A DNA stretch of 49,592 bases, from assembly GCA_947446855.1 (NCBI GenBank), contig CANFIH010000011.1, positions 1-49,592 of the forward strand, written 5' to 3'. Under the pieces are notes generated by a model. It searched no databases and was not told the DNA's origin. It saw only the letters and a list, made by a program, of their open reading frames with translations. The stretch's first letter is position 1. The number at the start of each line of letters is the position of its first letter. The translations under genes were made by a program, and so were the position numbers. Origin of the DNA: Burkholderiales bacterium. GTDB lineage: Bacteria; Pseudomonadota; Gammaproteobacteria; Burkholderiales; Burkholderiaceae_C. This document shows, piece by piece, positions 17,116 to 26,499 of the stretch.

Positions 17116-18066
17116 TTACCAGGTGGAACGCAGGATCACACTCCATTGCTCGAAGTCGTTGTCATACAAGCGCGTGCTCGACACGTTGCGCATGGCGTTG
17201 TATTCCAGGCGGATGGAATGCCTTGCCGACAGGGCCCACTGGGCAGCCAGGTCTGTCAACACCGTGTTATCGGCGCGTGACGGCTCGCTTGCGAATGCAT
17301 TGGCATCAAAGCGGGCCTGGCGCCAACTGCGACCCAGGGAGCAGTCTGCTCCCAGCGCGGTCCAGCGCACGGTGGCGCTCAGCATGGCGCTGCGGCTTGA
17401 TAGTTCGTGTATGTCTTGGTCGTTGATTTCCCTGCCGACAATGGCGGAGAAGTCCAGGCCATCTATGCCCGGCAAGGGGTCGGACCATTGGTGCAGAAGC
17501 ACGATGGAGGCTGCCTTGGCATTCATATCGGCGTATTCCGTTGCATGCTGGTAGGAGGCAACTTCAGCCACCACACCCCACAGGCTATCGCCATCCGAAT
17601 GGGTCCAGTCCACCTGCATGCCGGAGCTATCGCGGAAGTGGTGCCCGCCTACGTCATAGCTTTGCAGGTTGATGCCGACGCCGATGCTCGCGCTACCCCA
17701 GGGCCAGTGAATTGCGGGCTGCAGGTTGATGGCCATGTAGTCAAGGTCGGGACTATTGGGTGAGCGTTTGATGGTCGCATCTGCCGCCAGCGCGGTCGAG
17801 ATACCCTGCTCCCAGTTCCAGCTCGCATTGCCCTGCAGGCTGGTACGCAGGTGGCTGCCGCCCAGCCCCTGCTGACCATCAAGGTACAGGACGTTGCCCT
17901 CCGGAGAGAGCTGAAAGACCGGCGAGGTTTGCGCTTCATGTCCTATGCCGACATCGAATTGCAAATGGCTCTCGGCCGGCTGTGCCAGGGCGGCAAAGCC
18001 CCAGCCAGCCATGGTGATGACCAGGCTTGCCCGCATGCGTAGCAAGCCTCTGCGGACCTGGCGCAT
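17116..18066 (-). CDS. Putative outer-membrane beta-barrel protein
   Basis: A 316-aa exported protein. The N-terminus has basic residues and a hydrophobic segment ending FAALAQ. The mature part alternates polar and hydrophobic residues in many short strands (HLQFDVGIG, ASIGVGINLQ, SIRLEYNAM) and ends in VILRSTW; a C-terminal aromatic residue is the usual BAM signal of outer-membrane barrels. I do not recognise the family. The start is the ATG in TGATG, which overlaps the stop of the small secreted protein upstream, so the two are translated together. The pair faces away from the kinase/regulator genes. Confidence 0.65.
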   Translation of the reverse strand: MRQVRRGLLRMRASLVITMAGWGFAALAQPAESHLQFDVGIGHEAQTSPVFQLSPEGNVLYLDGQQGLGGSHLRTSLQGNASWNWEQGISTALAADATIKRSPNSPDLDYMAINLQPAIHWPWGSASIGVGINLQSYDVGGHHFRDSSGMQVDWTHSDGDSLWGVVAEVASYQHATEYADMNAKAASIVLLHQWSDPLPGIDGLDFSAIVGREINDQDIHELSSRSAMLSATVRWTALGADCSLGRSWRQARFDANAFASEPSRADNTVLTDLAAQWALSARHSIRLEYNAMRNVSSTRLYDNDFEQWSVILRSTW

Positions 18067-18263
18067 CAGACTCCCTTGTAGCAAACGCGTGTCAATGTGA
18101 CGCTGCCATCAGCCTGCTTGACCGGGGCGAAGAAGCACTTCAGGCCTTTGCCAGCGCTCGGGGTGCCGTCTTTGGCTGCAGAGGCCGTCATCGGAGTCAG
18201 CAAGGCTGCGGCGCTCAACAGGGTGGCTGCAATGAGGCTGGTAGTAGAGAAGGCGTTGCGCAT
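18066..18263 (-). CDS. Small secreted two-cysteine protein (65 aa)
   Basis: The product begins MRNAFSTTSL and has a clear signal peptide ending MTASA at about residue 29. The mature part is only some 36 residues: a Gly/Lys-rich start, then LKCFFAPVKQ and TRVCYKGV, giving two cysteines that could form one disulfide in the periplasm. I chose the ATG at 18263 because AGGAA lies nine bases upstream; a further ATG at 18284 has no such site. It is followed by the barrel protein through a TGATG overlap. I do not recognise the family. Confidence 0.62.
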   Translation of the reverse strand: MRNAFSTTSLIAATLLSAAALLTPMTASAAKDGTPSAGKGLKCFFAPVKQADGSVTLTRVCYKGV

Positions 18264-18569
18264 GGCGAGGGTTCCTGGATTCATAAAGAGTTAAAAAAAT
18301 GCCCACCGTCACACGATGGACCTCTTCACATAAGCGAGAGCCGTTACAACCCGAAAATAAGTAAAAAACCCAATGAAATCAACGACCTACCAGTCTTGGC
18401 GGATCTGCTTTTTACAAAGTGGGGGATATGCCTCACCCGATTGGGGTTTATCCCCCGCAAGCCCTGGCGCCGGGTCGCAGGCGGCGCAGCAGTAAATTCA
18501 CGCGTGCCGACAGGGTTTCAACAATTTAACTGGTACAAACTGGACCAAGACATTCACACAACAAGATAC
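18264..18569. promoter_or_regulatory. Divergent intergenic region between the small secreted protein and the kinase
   Basis: This 306-base stretch has no gene I can support. It is AT-rich near 18285-18300 and 18350-18370 and holds dyad copy 2 at 18421-18456. AATGAAATCAA at 18371-18381 also occurs upstream of the NinX-like gene near 16500. No sigma-54 promoter with the correct ten-base spacing is convincing here on either strand. Confidence 0.5.
18421..18456. promoter_or_regulatory. 36-bp dyad, copy 2 (candidate activator site)
   Basis: GGGGGATATGCCTC, eight bases, then GGGGTTTATCCCCC. The right arm and the last bases of the spacer (GATT) are the same as in copy 1; the five differences fall at positions 8, 10, 13, 15 and 18. 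It lies 114 bases upstream of the kinase ATG and about 160 bases upstream of the divergent small secreted protein. Confidence 0.65.
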
Positions 18570-19949
18570 ATGGCAAAACAGGCTGACCCCAAAGCACTCA
18601 ATCTTCGACGTCGTTTTGCACTGACGAGTCTGGGGGTGATTGCCATCATCGCGCTGGGTCTGGGTTGGCTGATGTCGCACATGCTGACCGAGCGCATGCT
18701 GCAGCGCGAGGGCGAGGTCAGCATGGACTTCATCCAGAACCTGCTGATTACTGACCAGTCGGCGCCCTACTTGTCCAACCCGCAAGACCCGGTCATCAAG
18801 GAGCGCTTCCTGGCCTCCATGGCCCACGTGGCCAGCATGCGCGAGCCGGTGCGGGCCAACGCCTACCAGACTGACGGCACGGTGGTGTGGTCTACCGATC
18901 CGTCGCTGCAAGGGCAGCGCTTTCCGGTGAACGACGAACTCGATGACGCGCTGGGCGGCAAACTGGTGGTGCACAGTGGCACGCTGGACGCCGGTGACCC
19001 GGCCAAGGGCGAGCACGTGGGTCTGGCGCAACGCACCAGCTTCTACGTGGAAAGCTACATTCCCATTTTTGATCCGCAATCCAGGCGGGTGCTGGGGGTG
19101 ATGGAACTCTACAAAGTGCCGCTGCAGCTCAATGCCGCCATACACGACGCGTTGCTGCAACTCTGGTTGGCAAGTGCCGTGAGCGCCCTGGGGCTGTTTG
19201 TGACCCTGTACTGGACCGTGGCCCGTGCCGACCGTGTGATGCGCGATCAGCAAGCCCGCCTGGCAGAGAGCCAGACCCTGGCCACCGCGGTCGAGCTGGC
19301 GCGGGCCGTGGCGCACAACCTGCGCAACCCCCTGTCATCGATCCGGGTAACGGCGGAGATGCTGCAAGGCGGTGGCAGCCTGACAGCGGACCAGGTGGAG
19401 CACTGTGTTGATATCACCACCTCGGTGGACCGTGCCGACCGCTGGATTACCGAGCTGGTGCGGGTGTCCCAGGCGCCGGTGCTGGCCTCGGAGCGGGTGT
19501 TGCCCTCGCCGGTGATGCGGGCCTGCATGGAAGAGATGGCGCCCGAGATGAACCGCCGCGGCATCCGCTGGACGCTGCCATCCGAGGAGGCGCCTGCGAT
19601 CCAGGCCCACACCGCGATGCTGCGCCAGATTCTCATCAGCATCCTGGCCAATGCCACCGATGTCATGCCCAATGGTGGCGAGATCGCGGTGCGCTGGAGT
19701 GCCAACGCCCGTGCACTCACGTTGCAGATTATTGATAGCGGCCCTGGCATTCAGGACCATGTACGCAACGCGCTGTTTCGCCCCTTCTTCAGCACCAAAA
19801 GCGGCGGCCTGGGCATCGGGCTGGCGCTGGTGAAACGCATGGTGGAGCAATGGGGCGGTGAAATCGCCTTGAATCGGGCGCCCGTCAAGGGCACCTGTGT
19901 GGAGCTCATGTTGCCGCTGGCCACAGATGCAGCCCCGGAGTCAATGTAA
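18570..19949 (+). CDS. Membrane sensor histidine kinase
   Basis: A 459-aa sensor kinase. A membrane span at residues 16-37 and a second at about 196-216 enclose a periplasmic domain of some 160 residues (an extracellular PAS-like fold is possible, with YQTDGTVVWSTDP and SYIPIFDPQSRRVLGVMEL). The phosphorylated histidine is His249 in AHNLRNPLSSIR, the NtrB/PilS-type H box. The ATPase part has the N box near Asn361 (NATDVMPNGG), DSGPGI, and GGLGIGLAL. The start is the ATG directly before the first span; the frame is open upstream without a start of similar quality. The response regulator begins at the next base after its stop codon. Confidence 0.88.
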   Translation: MAKQADPKALNLRRRFALTSLGVIAIIALGLGWLMSHMLTERMLQREGEVSMDFIQNLLITDQSAPYLSNPQDPVIKERFLASMAHVASMREPVRANAYQTDGTVVWSTDPSLQGQRFPVNDELDDALGGKLVVHSGTLDAGDPAKGEHVGLAQRTSFYVESYIPIFDPQSRRVLGVMELYKVPLQLNAAIHDALLQLWLASAVSALGLFVTLYWTVARADRVMRDQQARLAESQTLATAVELARAVAHNLRNPLSSIRVTAEMLQGGGSLTADQVEHCVDITTSVDRADRWITELVRVSQAPVLASERVLPSPVMRACMEEMAPEMNRRGIRWTLPSEEAPAIQAHTAMLRQILISILANATDVMPNGGEIAVRWSANARALTLQIIDSGPGIQDHVRNALFRPFFSTKSGGLGIGLALVKRMVEQWGGEIALNRAPVKGTCVELMLPLATDAAPESM

Positions 19950-21335
19950 ATGGCCACACTGCTGATTATTGAAGACGAGTTGGTACTGGCCAAAAACATT
20001 GCCCGGTTCTTTGAAAATGCCGGCTACTTGGTGGAAGTGGCGCACGACGGCGCGGTCGGTGTGCAGACCGCGCAGCGTATCCAGCCTGATGTGGTGATCG
20101 TGGATTTTCAGCTCCCCGGCATGGACGGGCTGGAGGTGATACGCGCCCTGCGCAAACAAGAGGACCCGCCGCGCATCGTCATGGTCACCGGCCACGCCAG
20201 TGTGACCCTGGCCGTGGATGCCATGAAGGCAGGCTCCATGGATTTGCTGACCAAGCCCGTGACCCTGCAAAGCCTCAAGGAGGTGGTGGAGCGCGCGCTG
20301 GCCGAGCGGGGTGAACGCCGCGCACTGGACTACTACCGCCAGCGCGATGCGCGCAACGCCAGCCTGGATGCGCTAGTGGGCGAGTCGCAGGCCATGCAGA
20401 ACCTGCGTGACCTGATCAGCAACATCTCCGGCATCGAGCCGGCCGACCTGTCCCCCGCAGCGCCGATTCTGATTCTGGGCGAAACCGGCACCGGCAAGGA
20501 ATTGGTGGCCAAGGCCTGCCACCAGACCGGGCCGCGCGCCAAGGGCCCGTTCATGGAAATCAACTGTGCGGCCCTGCCTGCGCATCTGATCGAAGGAGAG
20601 CTCTTTGGCTTTGAGAAAGGCGCGTTTACCGACGCCCATGTGCGCAAGGTGGGGCTGATCGAGGCGGCCGACGGCGGCACGCTGTTTCTGGACGAAATCG
20701 GTGAACTCGACCTGGGCCTGCAGGCCAAACTGTTGCGCGTGCTGGAAAATTTGCGCGTGCGCCGCCTGGGTGCGTTGACCGACCGCCAGGTGAACGTGCG
20801 TATCGTGGCCGCCACCAACCGAGACCTGGACGCTCAGGTGCGCGAAGGGCACTTCCGTGCCGACCTGATGTACCGGCTCAAGGTGTTCCAGATCCAGATT
20901 CCGCCGCTGCGCGCGCGTGGAGATGACATTCCCTTGCTGGCGTCGCATCTGCTGATGCAACTGGCCAATCGCTACGCACGCAAAGAGCTGGCTATCGGCG
21001 CCGACGCCATGGCGGCATTGCAGGCGCACGACTGGCCCGGCAATGTACGCGAACTGCGCAATGTGCTGGAGCGCGCGGTGCTGCTCAAGCACAACGGTGT
21101 GCTGGGCGAGAAGGACCTGATGCTGCTGAGTGCCCCGAGGGTGGTGCCTGCGGCTACCCATACGGCCGGTGCCGCCAGCCCGCAGGCGGCTGTCTCGCTC
21201 GATACCCTGGAGCGCGAACACCTGCAAAAGGCGCTGGCCCAATGCGCCGGCAACGTCACGCAGGCCGCCAAAACCTTGGGTATCAGCCGTGACACCCTGC
21301 GCTACCGCATGGAGCGCCACGGCCTGCAGCGCTAG
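19950..21335 (+). CDS. Sigma-54-dependent response regulator (NtrC family)
   Basis: A 461-aa enhancer-binding protein with three parts. The receiver domain has Asp52 (VIVDFQLPG) as phosphate acceptor and Lys102. The AAA+ domain has Walker A GETGTGKE at 177-184, the sigma-54 contact loop GAFTDA at 224-229, and Walker B LFLDEIGEL at 245-253. The C-terminus is a Fis-type helix-turn-helix (NVTQAAKTLGISRDTLRYRM). The usual loop is GAFTGA; the Asp in place of the second Gly is a known natural variant of the motif. It starts right after the kinase stop, so the two act as a pair. Confidence 0.92.
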   Translation: MATLLIIEDELVLAKNIARFFENAGYLVEVAHDGAVGVQTAQRIQPDVVIVDFQLPGMDGLEVIRALRKQEDPPRIVMVTGHASVTLAVDAMKAGSMDLLTKPVTLQSLKEVVERALAERGERRALDYYRQRDARNASLDALVGESQAMQNLRDLISNISGIEPADLSPAAPILILGETGTGKELVAKACHQTGPRAKGPFMEINCAALPAHLIEGELFGFEKGAFTDAHVRKVGLIEAADGGTLFLDEIGELDLGLQAKLLRVLENLRVRRLGALTDRQVNVRIVAATNRDLDAQVREGHFRADLMYRLKVFQIQIPPLRARGDDIPLLASHLLMQLANRYARKELAIGADAMAALQAHDWPGNVRELRNVLERAVLLKHNGVLGEKDLMLLSAPRVVPAATHTAGAASPQAAVSLDTLEREHLQKALAQCAGNVTQAAKTLGISRDTLRYRMERHGLQR

Positions 21336-21344
21336 CGGTGTTGC

Positions 21345-22157
21345 ATGAACAACAGGCACTTCCAACTGACTGAAACCGCGGTGGCAGATTACCAGCGCGA
21401 TGGCGCGGTCGTGCTGCGTGGTGTGCTGAGCCCCGCGCAAGTGGCCTTGCTGGCCCTGGGCATTGAACACAACCTGGCGCATTTAAGCCCGCTGGCCCAG
21501 GTGGCCAGCAAGGGGGACGATCCCGGCAGGTTTGTGGAAGACTTTTGCACCTGGCAAGACAACCTGGCGTATGAAAGTCTGATGCGCGCATCGGCCTTGC
21601 CGCTGGTTGCCAAGGCCTTGATGCAGAGCGACAGCGTGCGCATCTACCACGATCATCTGCTGGTGAAGGAGCCCGGCACGCGGCAAATCACGCCCTGGCA
21701 TCAGGACCAGCCCTACTACAACGTCAGCGGCCGGCACAACGTGAGCTTCTGGATTCCGGTGGACCCGGTGCCTGTGGAGAGCACGCTGCGCTTTGTGGCC
21801 GGCTCTCATGCCGGCACCTGGTACATGCCGCGTACCTTTCGCGACAACCAGGCCAAGTGGTTTCCCGATGGCACGCTGGCCGAGTTGCCGGCCATCGACG
21901 CGCAGCCGCAGCGGTTTCCGCAACTGGCCTGGGCCCTGCAACCGGGTGACGCTGTGGCCTTTCATATGCTCACCTTGCACGCCAGTGGCGGCGTCAGCCC
22001 CAGGCAACGCCGCCGGGTATTCTCGGCGCGCTACCTGGGTGACGATGCCCGCCACGCGCTGCGGCCCTGGCGCACCTCACCACCGTTTGCGGGCCTGGGC
22101 GAGCGGCTGGCCCATGGTGCAGTGATGGATGACGCGCTGTTTCCTCTCGTGGCTTGA
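21345..22157 (+). CDS. Phytanoyl-CoA dioxygenase (PhyH) family oxygenase
   Basis: A 270-aa 2-oxoglutarate/Fe(II) oxygenase. The iron ligands are His119 and Asp121 in PWHQDQPYY and a distal His, most likely His212 in LHASGG; the Arg of RRRVFSARY binds 2-oxoglutarate. Members hydroxylate diverse small molecules, so the substrate is not predictable. Its ATG lies 9 bases after the regulator stop, so it may be read through from the two-component operon. It ends 195 bases before the convergent kynA. Confidence 0.82.
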   Translation: MNNRHFQLTETAVADYQRDGAVVLRGVLSPAQVALLALGIEHNLAHLSPLAQVASKGDDPGRFVEDFCTWQDNLAYESLMRASALPLVAKALMQSDSVRIYHDHLLVKEPGTRQITPWHQDQPYYNVSGRHNVSFWIPVDPVPVESTLRFVAGSHAGTWYMPRTFRDNQAKWFPDGTLAELPAIDAQPQRFPQLAWALQPGDAVAFHMLTLHASGGVSPRQRRRVFSARYLGDDARHALRPWRTSPPFAGLGERLAHGAVMDDALFPLVA

Positions 22158-22351
22158 GCCGGTTGGAGTCCGCTTTTCCTAGCACATCCCAAAAAACGCT
22201 CTGCATCCTTTTTGAGCATCGCCCGCGGCCCCAATAGGCATGCGGGTTTGGCATACCTGTCCCGCAGTTATCAACAGATCAGTTCACATTTACTGGGGAT
22301 GGATTTGGCTGAAAATCCCACGATGCGGTAGTGGTGGGCTTGAGCCCGCGC

Positions 22352-23251
22352 TCAAAGCAGGGTGCGCAGCGTCCAGATTTCCGGGAACAGCACCACGTCC
22401 AGCATCTTGCGCAAATAACTCACGCCACCGGTACCGCCCGAGCCGCGCTTGAAGCCGATGACGCGTTCCACCGTCGTGACATGGCGAAAGCGCCAGAGGC
22501 GGAAGGCGTCTTCCAGGTCGGTGAGTTCTTCGCCGAGTTGGTACAGGTCCCAGTATTGTTCGGGGTTGCGGTAAACCTGCAGCCAGGCCTGCTCCACGGC
22601 CTCGCTGGCGGCATAGGGTTGGGTCCAGTCGCGTTGCCGGTGGCTTGGCGGTACGGCAAGGCCGCGGCGCGCCAACAGCTTCAGCGCTTCGTCGTACAGC
22701 GAGGGGGCTTCAAACGCTGCTTGCACCATGGCAAGACGTTCGGCGCTGTGCGCATGGGGTTTGAGCATGGCCGCGTTCTTGTTGCCCAGGGCGAATTCAA
22801 TGCAGCGGTACTGGTAGCTCTGAAAGCCGCTGCTCTGGCCCAGATAGGGGCGCATGGCGGTGTATTCCGGCGGCGTCATGGTGGCCAGCACGTCCCAGGC
22901 ATGCACCAGTTGCTCCATGATTTTGGAGACACGCGCCAGCATCTTGAAGGCCGGTGCCATCTGGTCCTGCGCGATGTGGGCAATGGCGGCGTGCAGCTCA
23001 TGCAGCATCAGCTTCATCCACAGCTCGCTGGTCTGGTGCTGCACGATGAACAGCATCTCGTCATGTGCAGGCGAGAGCGGGTGCTGGGCGCTGAGGATCT
23101 GGTCGATGTGCAGGTAGTCGCCATAGCTCATGGAGTTGCTGAAATCGAGCTGGGCTTTTTCTTCTGCAACGATGGATTCGGTGGCGCGGCTGCTGTCGGG
23201 TGCAGTGCTTGCCCTGCCGTGCAGGGGACAGCCGGAGGCTTGGTGGGTCAT
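22352..23251 (-). CDS. kynA: Tryptophan 2,3-dioxygenase
   Basis: KynA opens the indole ring of tryptophan to N-formylkynurenine with a haem cofactor. Family stretches are plain: [14 protein letters not shown], the distal-site region [17 protein letters not shown], and near the C-terminus [15 protein letters not shown]. The 299-aa length includes a poorly conserved N-terminal extension of about 35 residues. The ATG follows the kynU stop by one base, so the genes form one operon in the order kynU-kynA. The formamidase gene kynB is not in the window. Confidence 0.95.
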   Translation of the reverse strand: MTHQASGCPLHGRASTAPDSSRATESIVAEEKAQLDFSNSMSYGDYLHIDQILSAQHPLSPAHDEMLFIVQHQTSELWMKLMLHELHAAIAHIAQDQMAPAFKMLARVSKIMEQLVHAWDVLATMTPPEYTAMRPYLGQSSGFQSYQYRCIEFALGNKNAAMLKPHAHSAERLAMVQAAFEAPSLYDEALKLLARRGLAVPPSHRQRDWTQPYAASEAVEQAWLQVYRNPEQYWDLYQLGEELTDLEDAFRLWRFRHVTTVERVIGFKRGSGGTGGVSYLRKMLDVVLFPEIWTLRTLL

Positions 23252-23252
23252 C

Positions 23253-24533
23253 TCAGGTCACCGCATGCTGCTGGTTGAACTGCGGCTGTTGCCACTCGCC
23301 GCTTTCCAGCACCTGGCGCAACTGTTCCACCGCATTCCACACGTCTTCAAAGCCGAGGTAAAGGGGTGTGAGGCCGAAGCGCAGGATGTCCTTGTAAGCC
23401 GCCCCATCACCGGCGCGGAAGTCGCCGATCACACCGCGCGCAATCAGTGCCTGCACGATGGCAAAGGCACCTTGCCCGTGCTCCCGGGTTAAACAGACTT
23501 GCGAGCCGCGTTGCGAGTGGGCCCGGGGTGTGGCCAGGCCCAGACCGTAGCCCTGGCAACGCTGTTCCACCAAGGCGATGAACAGGTCGGTGAGCGCCAG
23601 CGACTTGGCACGCAGTGCCGCCATGCCGCCCAGCGCCTCGGCGGCCTTGAAGCCATCCAGCCCGCATTCCAGCAGCGCCAGGCTGACCATGGGCTGCGTG
23701 CCGCACAGGTAGCGCGTGATGCCGGCGGCCGGCTGGTAATCCGGCGTGAAGGCGAAGGGGGCCGCGTGGCCCCACCAGCCCGACAGCGGCTGCCAGAAGC
23801 GCTCGGCATGCTGGGGGTTTACCCACAAAAAGGCCGGGGCGCCGGGGCCGCCGTTGAGGTATTTGTAGCCGCAGCCCACTGCAAAGTCGGCACCGGCGCC
23901 CAGCAGATCCACCGGCACCGCGCCCGCGCTGTGCGCCAGGTCCCACACCACCAGCGCGCCCGCGGCGTGCGCCGCGGCGGTGACGGCGACCATGTCGTGC
24001 ATGGCGCCGGTGCGGTAGTTCACGTGCGTCAACATCAGCACCGCCAGTTCGCTGTTCAGCGCGGCGGATATTTCGTCCGGCTCGACCAGCTTGAGCGTGA
24101 AACCCTGGGCCTTGCATAGGCCCTCGGCGATGTACAGGTCGGTGGGGAAGTTGCTGCGCTCACTCAGGATCACACGGCGCTGTGGCGCATCCTGTTTGGC
24201 AATCGAGAGGGCTGCAGACAAGACCTTGTAGAGGTTGATGGAGGTGGTGTCCGTGGCCACCACCTGGTCCGGCCCCGCGCCTATCAGCGGCGCAATCAGG
24301 TTGCCAAGGCGCTGCGGCAGGTGGAACCAGCCGGCCGCGTTCCAGGACTTGATAAGGTCGCGTCCCCATTCGGTGGTCACGACTTCGGCGGCACGCGCAG
24401 CGGCCGATTTGGGCATGGCGCCCAGCGAATTGCCGTCCAGGTAAATCACGCCGGATGGCAGGGAAAACAGGTCGCGCAGGCCGCGTAGGGGGTCGGCGGT
24501 ATCGCGCTGCTGGCAGTCTTGGAGTGTGATCAT
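23253..24533 (-). CDS. kynU: Kynureninase
   Basis: KynU splits kynurenine to anthranilate and alanine with pyridoxal phosphate. The fold-type I aminotransferase motifs are present, including [14 protein letters not shown] with the Asp that contacts the cofactor ring nitrogen, and the Schiff-base lysine in [12 protein letters not shown]. The 426-aa length is standard. I took the ATG at MITLQDCQQ; four codons upstream another start exists. With kynA it channels tryptophan to anthranilate. It is divergent from the SRPBCC gene across a roughly 200-base region. Confidence 0.95.
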   Translation of the reverse strand: MITLQDCQQRDTADPLRGLRDLFSLPSGVIYLDGNSLGAMPKSAAARAAEVVTTEWGRDLIKSWNAAGWFHLPQRLGNLIAPLIGAGPDQVVATDTTSINLYKVLSAALSIAKQDAPQRRVILSERSNFPTDLYIAEGLCKAQGFTLKLVEPDEISAALNSELAVLMLTHVNYRTGAMHDMVAVTAAAHAAGALVVWDLAHSAGAVPVDLLGAGADFAVGCGYKYLNGGPGAPAFLWVNPQHAERFWQPLSGWWGHAAPFAFTPDYQPAAGITRYLCGTQPMVSLALLECGLDGFKAAEALGGMAALRAKSLALTDLFIALVEQRCQGYGLGLATPRAHSQRGSQVCLTREHGQGAFAIVQALIARGVIGDFRAGDGAAYKDILRFGLTPLYLGFEDVWNAVEQLRQVLESGEWQQPQFNQQHAVT

Positions 24534-24670
24534 GGCTTGTCTCAATGGAATGTTGGCTCAGGGCGCCGCAAAGGTAACACCGGCAAAAAGCGCGTGGTGT
24601 CGGTTAATTCCAACAGCTCAAAGAAATTGCTGCTGGCATTGGCAATCAGGTGCGCAATCGGGTCCGACTG

Positions 24671-24689
24671 GCAACGCCTGCAGCGTTGC
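24671..24689. promoter_or_regulatory. Inverted repeat between kynU and the SRPBCC gene
   Basis: GCAACGC, five bases, GCGTTGC: perfect seven-base arms. It lies 41 bases upstream of the SRPBCC ATG and 138 bases upstream of kynU. No T run follows, so an operator is more likely than a terminator. Confidence 0.45.
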
Positions 24690-24729
24690 GCAACAATCCA
24701 TTCCCCTTGCCTTTTTGAGCGTGCCAACT

Positions 24730-25152
24730 ATGACAACTTTTCAAACCTCCAAAGACATTGCCGCCAGCCCGGCCGCTGTGTTTGCCGCCTTTGCAGACCC
24801 GCAGCGCCTGGCACGCTGGTGGGGTCCGGACGGCTTTCGCAACAGCTTTGACTTCTGCGACTTCCGGCCCGGCGGCGCCTGGCAGTTCACCATGCACGGC
24901 CCCGATGGTGCCAACTACCCCAACGAGTCTGTGTTCTTTGCCATCGAGGCCAATCGCCGGGTGGTGATAGACCATGTGTGCCAGCCCCTGTTCCGCCTCA
25001 CGGTGGATCTGGAGCCCAGCGCTTCGGGCACGCTGGTGCACTGGACCCAGGTGTTTGAAGATGCGGCGGTTGCCGCTGCAGTGGCCCACATCGTGGAGCC
25101 GGCCAACGCGCAGAATCTGGCGCGGCTGGCAGCCGAGGTGGCGGCTCAGTAG
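24730..25152 (+). CDS. SRPBCC-family (AHSA1-like) protein
   Basis: A 140-aa START-like domain protein. It opens with a beta strand and IAASPAAVFAAFADPQRLARWWGP, the standard beginning of AHSA1/polyketide-cyclase-like proteins, followed by FRPGGAWQFTMHGPDG and a last helix (VEPANAQNLARLAAEV). These small cytoplasmic cups bind hydrophobic ligands; the ligand here is unknown. The start is the ATG in CAACTATGACAAC; in-frame sequence upstream belongs to the control region. It is divergent from kynU. Confidence 0.8.
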   Translation: MTTFQTSKDIAASPAAVFAAFADPQRLARWWGPDGFRNSFDFCDFRPGGAWQFTMHGPDGANYPNESVFFAIEANRRVVIDHVCQPLFRLTVDLEPSASGTLVHWTQVFEDAAVAAAVAHIVEPANAQNLARLAAEVAAQ

Positions 25153-25206
25153 GGCGCGCCGGGTAGCAGTCCCTTGGCCGGGACGCTGGTTGACGGTGCG
25201 CCTGGT

Positions 25207-25524
25207 TCAGGTGCCGTTGAGCGGCATCAGCCCGTGGCGGCGCCGCGCCATGGCGCAGGCATCGCTGCCTTCTTCAAACTCGCGGCAGGGCGAGGGACGC
25301 CACTCGTAAATGCCGCAGCCGATTTGCTCGCCCAGCTTGCCGGAGAGCGCGGCGCAGCGGGGCGGCTGGTGGTCGGTGCCACGCATGCGGGCGATGCGGG
25401 CGTTGACCTCCACGGCCAAACCGGAGGGCACGCGCCCGCCGTTGTCGTCCAACTCCTGCACCGAGAAGTCGACGCGGAAACTGGCGCAGCATGCGCCGCA
25501 GCGGGTGCAGGCGCTCACGGGCAA
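25207..25524 (-). CDS. YkgJ-family cysteine-cluster protein
   Basis: A 105-aa protein with the YkgJ (UPF0153) pattern of cysteines: CTRCGACC near the N-terminus, PRCAAL in the middle, and CGIYEWRPSPCREF plus DAC near the C-terminus, probably binding an iron-sulfur cluster or zinc. Function unknown. It begins three bases after the argF stop, most likely at TTG 25524 or at GTG 25518, so it is the last gene of the argD-argF operon. Confidence 0.8.
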   Translation of the reverse strand: MPVSACTRCGACCASFRVDFSVQELDDNGGRVPSGLAVEVNARIARMRGTDHQPPRCAALSGKLGEQIGCGIYEWRPSPCREFEEGSDACAMARRRHGLMPLNGT

Positions 25525-25527
25525 TGC

Positions 25528-26495
<968 letters not shown>

Positions 26496-26499
<4 letters not shown>

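Noticed and set aside
18334..18353. A sigma-54 promoter on the minus strand for the small secreted protein
   Set aside because: The best candidate has nine bases between GG and GC instead of ten and does not resemble TGGCAC-N5-TTGC.
22268..22276. A DnaA-box-like TTATCAACA between the PhyH-family gene and kynA
   Set aside because: A single near-match with no cluster of boxes, no AT-rich unwinding region and no replication genes; not an origin.
22158..22351. A possible small gene or RNA between the PhyH-family gene and kynA
   Set aside because: No start with coding character was found and no strong hairpin with a T run; the 194 bases are left unannotated.
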